This document shows positions 1 through 6,639 of a stretch of DNA of 6,736 nt, in pieces (position 1 is the stretch's first letter; every line of letters starts with the position of its first letter). This DNA is from Lentisphaerota bacterium. Its GTDB lineage: Bacteria; Verrucomicrobiota; Kiritimatiellia; RFP12; JAAYLN01. The notes under the pieces were generated by a model, which was not told where the DNA came from, made no database searches, and worked only from the letters and a program-made list of their open reading frames with translations. The stretch is from assembly GCA_012514915.1 (NCBI GenBank), contig JAAYZJ010000389.1, positions 1 through 6,736 on the forward strand, in the 5' to 3' direction. The position numbers and the translations under genes were made by a program.

Positions 1-71
1 CTATTTCCTCGCGACGCGCAGTGCCAAGCTTGTCGAAGACAACTCCTGGAGGCGGGGAGACTAGAGAGGGT
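1..71. other. Left-edge stretch downstream of czcA, no gene seen
   Basis: This follows the czcA stop. It has a tiny inverted repeat TTGTC-GAA-GACAA (30-42) without a T-run, which is too weak to call a terminator. Whether the operon continues beyond the window cannot be told. Confidence 0.4.
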
Positions 72-3000
72 TTAAGTGTTGCCTGCCGGCCCGCCCCTGC
101 GCCGCTCCACGCGCTCCTCGACCCACAGGTAGACGGCGGGGATCGCGAAGAGCGTCAGCAGTGTCGAAGTGGTCAGGCCGAAGACCACCACGATCGCCAG
201 GGGACGCTGCACATCGGCACCAATCCCGCGGGCCAGCAGCAGCGGCAGCAGCCCGAGGACGGTCGTGAGCGCCGTCATCAGCACGGGGCGCAGGCGCAAC
301 TCGGCGCCGGTGGTCACAGCTTCCGCAACGGACATGCCGCGCGTGCGCAGGTCGTTGAAGATGGTGACTAGGACCATGCCGTTCTGTACGGCGATGCCGA
401 AGAGGGCGATGAAGCCCACCGACGCGGGCACCGACAGGTAGGCGCCCATGGCCAGCAGCCCGAGGATGCCGCCGACCAGGGCGAGCGGCACGTTGGCGAT
501 GATGATCACGGCGTGGCGCATGACCCCGAAGGCCATCCACAGCATCGCCAGCACCAGCACGATGACCGTCGGCACGATGAACGCGAGACGTTTCATGGCG
601 CGCTGCTGGTTCTCGAACTGCCCGCCGTACGCGATGGTGTAGCCTGTGGGGAGCGTCACGCGCTCGGCGATGCGCTGCCGGATGTCGGCCACGACACCGC
701 CGAGATCGCGCCCGCGCACATTGCCCTGGACGATCCAGCGTCGCTGGTTGTTCTCGCGGTTGATCTGGATCGGGCCGATGACCGATTGGACCTCCGCGAC
801 CTGCGACAGCGGGATAACGGTGCCGCTGCCGGTGTGCACGAGCACGTTGCGGATCGCCTCGGGATCGGAGCGGTACGGCTCCTGGAAGCGCAGATGAATG
901 CCGAACCGGCGGGTATTGAGGTAGATGTGGTCGATGACCTCGCCGCCCACGGCCAGTTCCACCATTTCCATGATCTCGCTGACGGTCACGCCGTAGCGGG
1001 CGCAGGCCGCGCGGTTCGCCACGATCTGCACCTGGGGCTGCCCGAAGTTCTGCTCCGTCGAGAGGTCGACCAGGCCGGGGATGTTGTCGATGGCGCCGCG
1101 GATTTCCTCGGCCTTCTCGCGCAGCACGGCCAGATCCTCGCCGAAGACCTTGATGGCGAGCTGCGCCTTGATGCCGGAAAGCAGTTCGTCGAAGGCATTC
1201 TGGATCGGCTGCGTGAAGTTCAACTGCACACCGGGAAACGACTGGAGGCGTTCGTTGATCTCCTCGGTCAGGGCCGCCTTGCTCGTGAACTCCCCCCACT
1301 CCCGGAACGGTTTCAGCTCGATATGGACTTCGGCGTAGTTGACCGGATGCGGATGGCTGCCCGCCTCGGGCCGTCCGATGCGCGAGATGACCTCGGCGAC
1401 CGGCCCGAGCCGCACGATCTCCCGCTCCATCTCCATGACGAGCTTCGTGCCTTCCTCCAGCGAGATCGATGGTGCCAGGGTGACGCCGATCAGAATCGAC
1501 CCCTCCTCCAGCGTCGGAATGAACTCGGTGCCGAGCCGGGGCACCAGCGCCAGGCTGCCGAGCAGCGCCGCGGCCGCCAGCCCCATCACCGCGAACTTGA
1601 AGCGCAGCGCGCCCGCCAGCAGGGGGCGGTAGGCCGCCTTCAATATCCTGACAAGCGCGAGTTCCTTCGACGGCGCCTGCTTGAGCAGGTAGAGCGACAG
1701 CACCGGCGCCACCACGATGGCCACCAGCAACGACCCCGCCAACGCGAAGGCGATCGTGAAGGCCATCGGCGCGAACATCTTGCCTTCCACGCCCTCCAGC
1801 GTGAAGAGCGGCAGGAACACGACGATGATAATCGCGATCGAAAACACGATCGGCCGATTGACCTCCCTGGCCGAATCATAGATGATCGCCGCTTTCGATT
1901 CGCCCCGTCCGTGCCGCTCGCCGAGATGCCGGAACAGGTTCTCGACCATCACGATGGCCCCGTCGCCCAGCATCCCGATGGCAATGGCGATTCCACCCAG
2001 CGACATCAGGTTCGCCGAGATGCCCTGCACGCCCATGCACAACACGGCGATCAGCGTGCAAATCGGCAGCGACAGGGCGACGATGAAGGCGGTGCGCACG
2101 TTGCCGAGGAACAGCCCGAGCGTCACGAGCACCAGCAGCCCCCCCGCCAGCAGCGATTGCTTGACCGTCCAGGTGGCGTTCTGCACCAATTCAGCCTGCT
2201 CGTAGTAGGGGACGAGTGTCACCCCCTCCGGCAGCGTGCGCTTGACTTGCTCGACCTTTTCGTAGAGTTGCTCGATCACACGCGATGTGTTCTCGCCGAA
2301 GAGCTTCAGAACCATGCCCGAGACGACTTCGCGCTCGCCGTTCAGCGTCACGACGCCGCGACGGATCTCGTTGCCGTACCCCACCTCGGCGACATCGGCC
2401 AGCAGGATGGGGCGGCCGGCGTCGTCCTTGACGGCGATGTTCCGCAGGTCTTCCAGGCTCTCCACCAAGCCGACGCCGCGCACGAGGTGCTCCTCCGACC
2501 CCAGGACCAGGAACTGTCCCCCGACGTTGCGGTTGTTGGCGTTGACGGCCGCGACGAGATCCTCCAGTGTCAGGCCGTATTGCAGCAGGGCGGCCGGATT
2601 GACGCGGATCTGGTACTGCAGGACGTGGCCGCCGACCGACAGGATGTCCGTCACGCCGGGGATGGTCTGGAGCTGGAACTTGACGACCCAGTCGTTCAAT
2701 TCCCGCAGCCAGGTGTCGAGCGGCTTACCCCCCGTGTCGACCCGTTCCGGATCGGCCGTCAGGTAATAGAGGAAGATCTGGCCCAGTCCCGTCGAGATCG
2801 GGCCCAGGCTCGGCGGTTCGTCGGTCGCCGGCAGTTCCGCCATCACACCCGCCAGGCGCTCCCCGACGAGTTGCCGGGCGAAGTAGATGTCGGTGCTGTC
2901 CTTGAAGTACACATAGACGACCGCCATCCCGAACGCCGAGGTCGACTTGACCTGCGTCACGTCGGGGAGGCCGTTCATGGCCGATTCGATCGGGTAGGTG

Positions 3001-3194
3001 ATCAGCCGCTCGATTTCCTCCGGTGCCATGCCGTGGCCTTCGGCGAACACCGGCACCATGATGGGCGAGATGTCGGGAAAGGCGTCGACCGGCATCCGGC
3101 GATACTGGTAGACGCCGATGCCCAGAACGGCCGTAACGGCCAGCAGGACGAGGCCCGGCACCTTCAATGAGGCTTGCGTGATTTTATCGATCAT
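72..3194 (-). CDS. czcA: CzcA-like HME-RND heavy-metal efflux pump
   Basis: Inner-membrane proton/cation antiporter of the heavy-metal RND family and the energised part of a CzcCBA tripartite exporter. The protein has 1040 residues, the usual family length, and ends at TAA. The architecture is typical: TM1 at about 14-30, a first periplasmic porter loop to about 340, TM2-TM6 at about 346-503, TM7 at about 534-552, a second porter loop to about 866, and TM8-TM12 at about 869-1024. TM4 reads GIAIAIGMLGDGAIVMVEN (401-419). By ungapped comparison with C. metallidurans CzcA, recalled from memory, D411 and E418 match the proton-relay residues D408 and E415, while the D402 position is Ala405. Other family landmarks are VKVFGEDL-like IKVFGEDL (681-688), RLRPVLMTAL (967-976) and GADVQRPLA (992-1000). 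The start is supported by ACGGAG (GGAG at 3202-3205), 7 bases upstream. The gene lies 31 bases after czcB and is almost certainly co-transcribed. The family assignment is firm. The exact metal is not shown; divalent Zn/Co/Cd/Ni is inferred. Confidence 0.96.
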   Translation of the reverse strand: MIDKITQASLKVPGLVLLAVTAVLGIGVYQYRRMPVDAFPDISPIMVPVFAEGHGMAPEEIERLITYPIESAMNGLPDVTQVKSTSAFGMAVVYVYFKDSTDIYFARQLVGERLAGVMAELPATDEPPSLGPISTGLGQIFLYYLTADPERVDTGGKPLDTWLRELNDWVVKFQLQTIPGVTDILSVGGHVLQYQIRVNPAALLQYGLTLEDLVAAVNANNRNVGGQFLVLGSEEHLVRGVGLVESLEDLRNIAVKDDAGRPILLADVAEVGYGNEIRRGVVTLNGEREVVSGMVLKLFGENTSRVIEQLYEKVEQVKRTLPEGVTLVPYYEQAELVQNATWTVKQSLLAGGLLVLVTLGLFLGNVRTAFIVALSLPICTLIAVLCMGVQGISANLMSLGGIAIAIGMLGDGAIVMVENLFRHLGERHGRGESKAAIIYDSAREVNRPIVFSIAIIIVVFLPLFTLEGVEGKMFAPMAFTIAFALAGSLLVAIVVAPVLSLYLLKQAPSKELALVRILKAAYRPLLAGALRFKFAVMGLAAAALLGSLALVPRLGTEFIPTLEEGSILIGVTLAPSISLEEGTKLVMEMEREIVRLGPVAEVISRIGRPEAGSHPHPVNYAEVHIELKPFREWGEFTSKAALTEEINERLQSFPGVQLNFTQPIQNAFDELLSGIKAQLAIKVFGEDLAVLREKAEEIRGAIDNIPGLVDLSTEQNFGQPQVQIVANRAACARYGVTVSEIMEMVELAVGGEVIDHIYLNTRRFGIHLRFQEPYRSDPEAIRNVLVHTGSGTVIPLSQVAEVQSVIGPIQINRENNQRRWIVQGNVRGRDLGGVVADIRQRIAERVTLPTGYTIAYGGQFENQQRAMKRLAFIVPTVIVLVLAMLWMAFGVMRHAVIIIANVPLALVGGILGLLAMGAYLSVPASVGFIALFGIAVQNGMVLVTIFNDLRTRGMSVAEAVTTGAELRLRPVLMTALTTVLGLLPLLLARGIGADVQRPLAIVVVFGLTTSTLLTLFAIPAVYLWVEERVERRRGGPAGNT

Positions 3195-3225
3195 CGACGT
3201 TCTCCGTCTGGCGGTGGCGCCGGGT

Positions 3226-4536
3226 TCAATGGCCGTGCCCGGCGTGTGAATCGAGTGTGCGGGTGATCAGCGTGGCCTTGAGTTGGAAGGCTCCCTCCAC
3301 CACAACCGGCGTGCCGGGCTTCAAGCCGTCGACGATTTCAAGGCGCGTGCGGTCCGCGCGGCCCACGGTGACAGGGGTCATCTCGAACGCGCCTTCGTGT
3401 TCCACGAACACGACGTCGCGCCCATTGATGTTCTGCACGGTGTGCCGGGCAACGACGACAGCCAGATCATCCGCCGACAGGTTGATGAACCCGGTGACAA
3501 ACGTCCCCGGCATCCAGGCGCCGTCGCGGTTCTCCAGCACCACGCGCGCGGTGGCCGACCGCGTGGCCTCATCCACGAACGGCGTGATCATCGCGATCAT
3601 ACCATGCGCCTGCGCGCCGCTGTGATCGACCCGCAGTACGACCTCCTGTCCTGGGCGCACGGTGCCGAGATGTTTCGCGTACACGGTGAGGTTGACCCAC
3701 ACGCTGCTCAGGTCGGCGACCGTGAAGATGTCCGCATGCGCCTCGAGGCTTTCGCCCAGGGCGACATGCTTCTCGGTGACAATGCCAGCGAGGGGGGAGC
3801 GGACTTCGTAACGCGTGAGGGCCTCGTCCTGTGCGGCGTCCAGGGCCTGCACCTCCTGCCGCGGCAGTCCCAGGGCGAGCAGCTTCTGCTCGGCCGACCG
3901 CAGGGCGATCCGCGCCTCCGCCCAGGCCTGTTCGGCCTCCAGGAAGTCCTGCTCCGCGGCGATTTGCTTCTCGCGCAGCGTCTTCTCCCGTGCAAAGATT
4001 TTCTCTGCCAGCGCTTCGCGCGCGCGGGCCGCCAGGCATTCCGACTTGGCGTCGGCCAGCTCCCGGCTCTCGATCACCGCCAACACCTCCCCGGCCTCCA
4101 CGGTGTCGCCCACGCTCTTGCGCACTTCGCTGGTGATGCCGGCCACCCGGGGTACGACATGCACGACGCGGTCCTGGTTGAACACAATGGCACCGGGCAG
4201 ACTGATCTCGCTTGCCAGCGAACCGGGGGCCGCGGGCTGCACGACGATCCCGAACCGTTTGCGCTGCTCCGGTGTCAGGCGCAGCGCCTCTGCCTCCTCC
4301 CCATGGTCGTGCGCCCCATCGGTGCCGTCGCCATGGTCGTGGCCCGCATGGTCATCATCGGCGTGTGCCGTCGCCGGTTGCGCGGGGGCATGTGCCGCGT
4401 GGTCGTGGCCGGCATGATCATCATGGTCATCTGCCGCCGCTGCAGGCCGTATCGCGGTCCCAAGCGTGGCGAGTCCAAGCAGGGCGAGACGCTTCGGCAA
4501 TCTGCCCGCAAAAATCGAGTGGGTCGGGGTTGTCAT
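3226..4536 (-). CDS. czcB: CzcB-like periplasmic adaptor (membrane fusion protein), His-rich
   Basis: Periplasmic adaptor joining the RND pump to the outer-membrane channel; 436 residues. Residues 1-34 form a signal peptide (KR at 15-16, hydrophobic LALLGLATLGTAI, then PAAA). A histidine-rich segment follows at 36-80 with 11 His and a duplicated DDHAGHDH (39-46 and 61-68). Next come the lipoyl/barrel-sandwich halves (about 125-160 and 243-276), separated by an alpha-helical hairpin (161-238). The beta-barrel lies at about 277-350 and the membrane-proximal domain at about 355-424. The tail ends HAGHGH. The frame stays open upstream to 4809, but ATG 4536 is the right start: it gives the signal peptide and has GGAGGA 8 bases upstream, and the extension lies inside czcC in another frame. 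The His-rich arm probably binds or buffers divalent metal; this is inferred, since CusB instead uses N-terminal methionines. The adaptor role is secure. Confidence 0.95.
   Translation of the reverse strand: MTTPTHSIFAGRLPKRLALLGLATLGTAIRPAAAADDHDDHAGHDHAAHAPAQPATAHADDDHAGHDHGDGTDGAHDHGEEAEALRLTPEQRKRFGIVVQPAAPGSLASEISLPGAIVFNQDRVVHVVPRVAGITSEVRKSVGDTVEAGEVLAVIESRELADAKSECLAARAREALAEKIFAREKTLREKQIAAEQDFLEAEQAWAEARIALRSAEQKLLALGLPRQEVQALDAAQDEALTRYEVRSPLAGIVTEKHVALGESLEAHADIFTVADLSSVWVNLTVYAKHLGTVRPGQEVVLRVDHSGAQAHGMIAMITPFVDEATRSATARVVLENRDGAWMPGTFVTGFINLSADDLAVVVARHTVQNINGRDVVFVEHEGAFEMTPVTVGRADRTRLEIVDGLKPGTPVVVEGAFQLKATLITRTLDSHAGHGH
4333..4422 (-). repeat. Duplicated His-rich coding unit in czcB
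   Basis: Two 24-base units (4399-4422 and 4333-4356) encode the identical octapeptide DDHAGHDH at CzcB residues 39-46 and 61-68. By eye they match at 21 of 24 bases, and every difference is silent. They are separated by 14 residues, mostly Ala/Pro/Thr/His. This looks like an internal duplication kept under selection for the peptide, consistent with a metal-binding arm. Confidence 0.75.
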
Positions 4537-4540
4537 GATT

Positions 4541-5914
4541 TCAGTCCTCCATCCATTCTTTCGTAAATGCATCCATGCCGCCGGCCGTGAGTCGCTGGAT
4601 CTCGACGACCGCACGGTGGTAGCCGCTCTGCGCCTCCAGCAGCGCAACTTGTGTCTCGCCCAGGATGCGCTGCGCGTCGAGCACATCGAGCAGGCCGAAC
4701 GTGCCCTGTTCATACCCTTCGCGCGCAGCTTGGTAGGTCCGTTCCATGGCGGGCAGCACCATGTCGCGCAACGCCACAACCCGCTGATGGGCGCTCGCCA
4801 GGGCGGCATGCGCCTCTGCCAGGCTGCCGTTCAGGGCGAGCGTCGCTGCCCGGCGCTCATCCTCGGTCCGGTCAAGGTCATGGGCGGCCGCAGCGATGTT
4901 TCCCTGATTCCGGTCGAAGAGCGGCAGCGGCAGGCCCACGCGGAAGGCCAGCGCCTCGGTGCCGTCCTCCTTGTACTGGACAAAGCCGACCGAACCGTGC
5001 AGATCGGGAATGCGACCAGCCCGGGCCTCCGCCAGCGCCGCCCGCTGCAGGCGGCCGGCCGTTTCCCAGCGCGCCAGATCGGGGTTCCGCATCAGGGATG
5101 ACCGTAGCACCTCGAGTGGAGGAACGGTCGCCGCCATGGTGTTCAAGTCCCCTTGGACCCTCGCAAACGCGGCCGCTGACGCACCCCAGCAGGCCGCCAG
5201 TTGCCGGCGGGCCGACGCCAGTGTCGCCTCGGCTTCCGCCGCATCCAGTCGCGCCAGCTCCCGTTCGGCCTGGCTCTTGGCGACCTGGAGCGGTGGTTCC
5301 TTGCCGGCCTTGACCCTTTCGGCGACGGCGCGGTTGGTTTGCTCCGCCAGTTCCTGCGCCGCGCGGGCCAGTTCCAGCCGCGCCTGCGCCGCCAGGACTT
5401 CATGGAAGCGTCTGGCCGTCTCGGCGCAGAGATCCAACCGTTTCGACGCATAATCCCATGCCGCCAGCTCGCTCTCGGCCCGGGCGACGCGCCGGCGCCA
5501 CCCGCGCTTGCCACCCAGTTCGAACGTCTGGCCGATCACGATCGCCGTCTCGGCGGAGTCGAAGCCCGCACCGTCGCGGTCCACCTCGTCGATTTCCACT
5601 TCAAGCTCGGGATTCGGCGGCAAGGCTGCTTGGCGCATCCGGGCTTCCGCCGCCTGCACGTCGCGCGCGCTGGCGGCCAGTGCCGGGTTGCCTTGCACGG
5701 CCAGCAGCAGTGCGTCGGCCAGCGTCAGCACGTCGGGAACGGGCACAGGCGGCGTCGCTTCCGCGGACTTGGCGGCGGTGTGCTCCACCGCCGGCGGGGG
5801 AAGGGACGGCGCCGTCAAGGGGGTGCCGGTGGGGTGGGGCGCGGTACATCCCACAAGCAGGACAGCAAGGCCGGCCACTGGTGGTATCCGTGAACAACAA
5901 CGACAAGGCGACAT
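4541..5914 (-). CDS. czcC: CzcC-like outer-membrane factor (TolC-family lipoprotein)
   Basis: Outer-membrane channel component of the tripartite exporter; 457 residues. The N-terminus is a lipoprotein signal with lipobox LVGC, so Cys23 is the predicted lipidated residue. A proline-rich linker (about 26-60) follows. Two outer-membrane efflux protein repeats come next: about 63-255 (LTLADALLLAVQGNPAL at its start) and about 266-442 (RNPDLARWETAGRLQRAAL, then VGLPLPLFDRNQGNI at 326-340, a hallmark of the CzcC group). Long Ala/Glu/Arg-rich stretches fit the periplasmic alpha-barrel helices. The start at 5914 is preceded by AAGGAG (5919-5924) with a rather short 4-base spacer; it gives a complete signal peptide, so it is preferred. 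The stop TGA lies 4 bases before the czcB start, and the czcB ribosome-binding site sits within the last codons of this gene, which suggests coupled translation. The family assignment is secure; the symbol rests on family and context. Confidence 0.94.
   Translation of the reverse strand: MSPCRCCSRIPPVAGLAVLLVGCTAPHPTGTPLTAPSLPPPAVEHTAAKSAEATPPVPVPDVLTLADALLLAVQGNPALAASARDVQAAEARMRQAALPPNPELEVEIDEVDRDGAGFDSAETAIVIGQTFELGGKRGWRRRVARAESELAAWDYASKRLDLCAETARRFHEVLAAQARLELARAAQELAEQTNRAVAERVKAGKEPPLQVAKSQAERELARLDAAEAEATLASARRQLAACWGASAAAFARVQGDLNTMAATVPPLEVLRSSLMRNPDLARWETAGRLQRAALAEARAGRIPDLHGSVGFVQYKEDGTEALAFRVGLPLPLFDRNQGNIAAAAHDLDRTEDERRAATLALNGSLAEAHAALASAHQRVVALRDMVLPAMERTYQAAREGYEQGTFGLLDVLDAQRILGETQVALLEAQSGYHRAVVEIQRLTAGGMDAFTKEWMED
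4545..4550 (-). promoter_or_regulatory. Ribosome-binding site deciding the czcB start
   Basis: On the minus strand this reads GGAGGA, 8 bases before ATG 4536. It is embedded in the codons for the last residues of CzcC (TGG ATG GAG GAC TGA). It is the best Shine-Dalgarno sequence in the operon and argues for the 4536 start over the longer open frame. Its location implies that czcC and czcB translation are coupled. Confidence 0.85.
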
Positions 5915-6091
5915 GGAACTCCTTCCGGTGATCGATGGGTGCAGAGGTCCCGAACATGCGACCAGCCGAATCTTGGCTGTTCAGTCGGGGGAGGGCGACG
6001 CGCGACACCAGGCGGCTTGTATGCCGCGACAAGGGTGCAGGCTGATCAAGAGGCCGTCGCGCGCACGGGGCGCCACGGGCCGGTGCAACGA
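5915..6091. other. 177-base gap between the small gene and czcC
   Basis: I see no convincing gene here. It contains the czcC ribosome-binding site (AAGGAG at 5919-5924 on the minus strand), an inverted repeat just after the small gene's stop (6063-6086), a 5-base stem GCGGC/GCCGC (6012-6027) and CAGCC/GGCTG (5964-5979). No clear minus-strand promoter was found, so read-through from the upstream promoter is the simplest view, but an internal promoter cannot be excluded. Confidence 0.5.
6063..6086 (-). repeat. Imperfect GC-rich inverted repeat after the small gene
   Basis: On the minus strand GCACCGG pairs with CCCGTGC with one C-C mismatch, about 10 bases apart, starting 5 bases after the small gene's TGA. 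There is no run of T after it, so it is not a standard intrinsic terminator. It could slow transcription or protect an RNA end between the small gene and czcC. Such GC-rich repeats also arise by chance in DNA of this composition. Confidence 0.25.
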
Positions 6092-6535
6092 TCAAACGAG
6101 AAGGACGATGGTTTGCTGCTCAAGCAGCACTTGGGCCGGGACGTCGGCAGTGCCGGCGAGCGACCGCCGCCAGCGGTGGTGGTCGATCTGGGAGGGGACT
6201 GACCAGCGCATCGCAGACCACGGGTTGGCATGGTGCTGGAGCCGGTGCTTTTGCATCAGGGACTTGCCGGAGTGCGCAAAGATGTCGCATCCCAGCGACA
6301 CATCGACGCACTCGCACGTGGCGCATGCGGGCGCCGGTGCATCGGACCAGGGCCCCCGACTATGTTCCTGACCGGCGTCATCGTGCACCGGTCCGCAGTC
6401 GCCATGGTGGTGGTCACCGGGCTCGATTGCGAGATGGCCATCCCCCAGACACAGCACCACACCGGCACTGCTGGAAAGCAGCAGGCAGGCCAGCAGCAAC
6501 CAGCTTGCCGCCCATCGTAGGAGTTGCCTGAACAT
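6092..6535 (-). CDS. Small secreted Cys/His-rich protein upstream of czcCBA (function unknown)
   Basis: Predicted protein of 147 residues from ATG 6535. Residues 1-24 look like a signal peptide: FRQLLRW, then hydrophobic LLLACLLL, then SSSA. The sequence that follows is GVVLCLGDGHLAIE (25-38). The part after the signal has six cysteines (29, 47, 71, 74, 76, 83), including CATCEC (71-76), and many histidines, including HHH (42-44). The C-terminus is hydrophobic (TIVLLV). I do not recognise a named family. From general knowledge, short secreted Cys/His-rich proteins do occur ahead of czc-type efflux operons, and a periplasmic metal-binding or sensing role is plausible but unproven. It precedes czcC in the same direction, 177 bases away. 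The frame continues upstream to an ATG at 6607, but that 24-residue extension would bury the signal peptide. Neither start has a good Shine-Dalgarno sequence, so the start is less certain than the reading frame. Confidence 0.68.
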   Translation of the reverse strand: MFRQLLRWAASWLLLACLLLSSSAGVVLCLGDGHLAIEPGDHHHGDCGPVHDDAGQEHSRGPWSDAPAPACATCECVDVSLGCDIFAHSGKSLMQKHRLQHHANPWSAMRWSVPSQIDHHRWRRSLAGTADVPAQVLLEQQTIVLLV

Positions 6536-6551
6536 CACGTGATCCGCATGC

Positions 6552-6567
6552 TGCAGGTTTTGTGCCA
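6552..6567 (-). promoter_or_regulatory. Candidate sigma-54 (-24/-12) promoter
   Basis: On the minus strand the sequence reads TGGCACAAAACCTGCA. The sigma-54 consensus TGGCAC-N5-TTGCA is matched at 10 of 11 positions, with the invariant GG-N10-GC spacing intact. Transcription would start near 6541, only about 6 bases before ATG 6535. That very short leader is the main argument against it. No good sigma-70 -35/-10 pair was found for this strand in the same interval. Confidence 0.45.
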
Positions 6568-6596
6568 GAGAAAATGAGGGTTGCGCTCCACACGAG

Positions 6597-6610
6597 TGGA
6601 TGTGCATCCA
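6597..6610. promoter_or_regulatory. Dyad, possible operator or upstream activator site
   Basis: TGGATG-TG-CATCCA has perfect 6-base arms around a 2-base centre. It overlaps by three bases with a second smaller inverted repeat, TCCAC-ACGA-GTGGA (6587-6600). The centre lies about 60 bases upstream of the start point predicted from the sigma-54 element, a workable position for an enhancer-binding activator. The role is inferred from symmetry and location only. Confidence 0.35.
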
Positions 6611-6639
6611 AAACGCGGTTCTTCAAAACGAGGTTCTTC
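6610..6639. repeat. 15-base tandem direct repeat in the regulatory region
   Basis: Two adjoining copies, AAAACGCGGTTCTTC (6610-6624) and AAAACGAGGTTCTTC (6625-6639), differ at one base. They lie between the candidate leftward and rightward promoters. Direct repeats of this type are common as paired sites for response regulators or other activators, but the bound protein is unknown. The second copy abuts the TTGGCG hexamer of the rightward promoter. Confidence 0.6.

Noticed and set aside
30..42. Small hairpin after czcA as an intrinsic terminator
   Set aside because: It has five base pairs, a 3-base loop and no T-run on the minus strand; too weak.
61..1299. 412-codon minus-strand frame inside czcA
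   Set aside because: The protein is mostly Arg, Gly, Ala and Pro. It is an out-of-frame reading of the czcA 3' half.
513..3170. 885-codon open frame on the plus strand, antisense to czcA
   Set aside because: It is rich in His, Arg, Asp and Gln with no domain or membrane pattern, as expected for the complement of a GC-rich membrane-protein gene. The minus strand has an unmistakable full-length RND pump.
3283..4566. 427-codon open frame on the plus strand, antisense to czcB
   Set aside because: It has no recognisable domain and shadows a clear adaptor gene whose signal peptide and RBS are on the other strand.
4537..4809. 91-residue N-terminal extension of czcB to an upstream ATG
   Set aside because: It overlaps czcC, has Cys/Trp/Arg-rich nonsense composition, and would bury the signal peptide. 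The internal ATG has a strong RBS.
5601..6095. Minus-strand frame whose ATG overlaps the small gene's TGA as ATGA
   Set aside because: The 4-base overlap looks like coupling, but the frame runs deep into czcC in another phase and its product is Arg/Pro/Ala-rich without a domain.
5508..6371. 287-codon plus-strand frame across the czcC start and small gene
   Set aside because: It is antisense to two better-supported genes and their intergenic gap, with Ser/Ala/Arg-rich low-information sequence and no RBS-supported start.
6536..6607. 24-residue N-terminal extension of the small secreted protein
   Set aside because: It has no Shine-Dalgarno sequence, would place the signal peptide internally, and overlaps the dyads and the sigma-54-like element.
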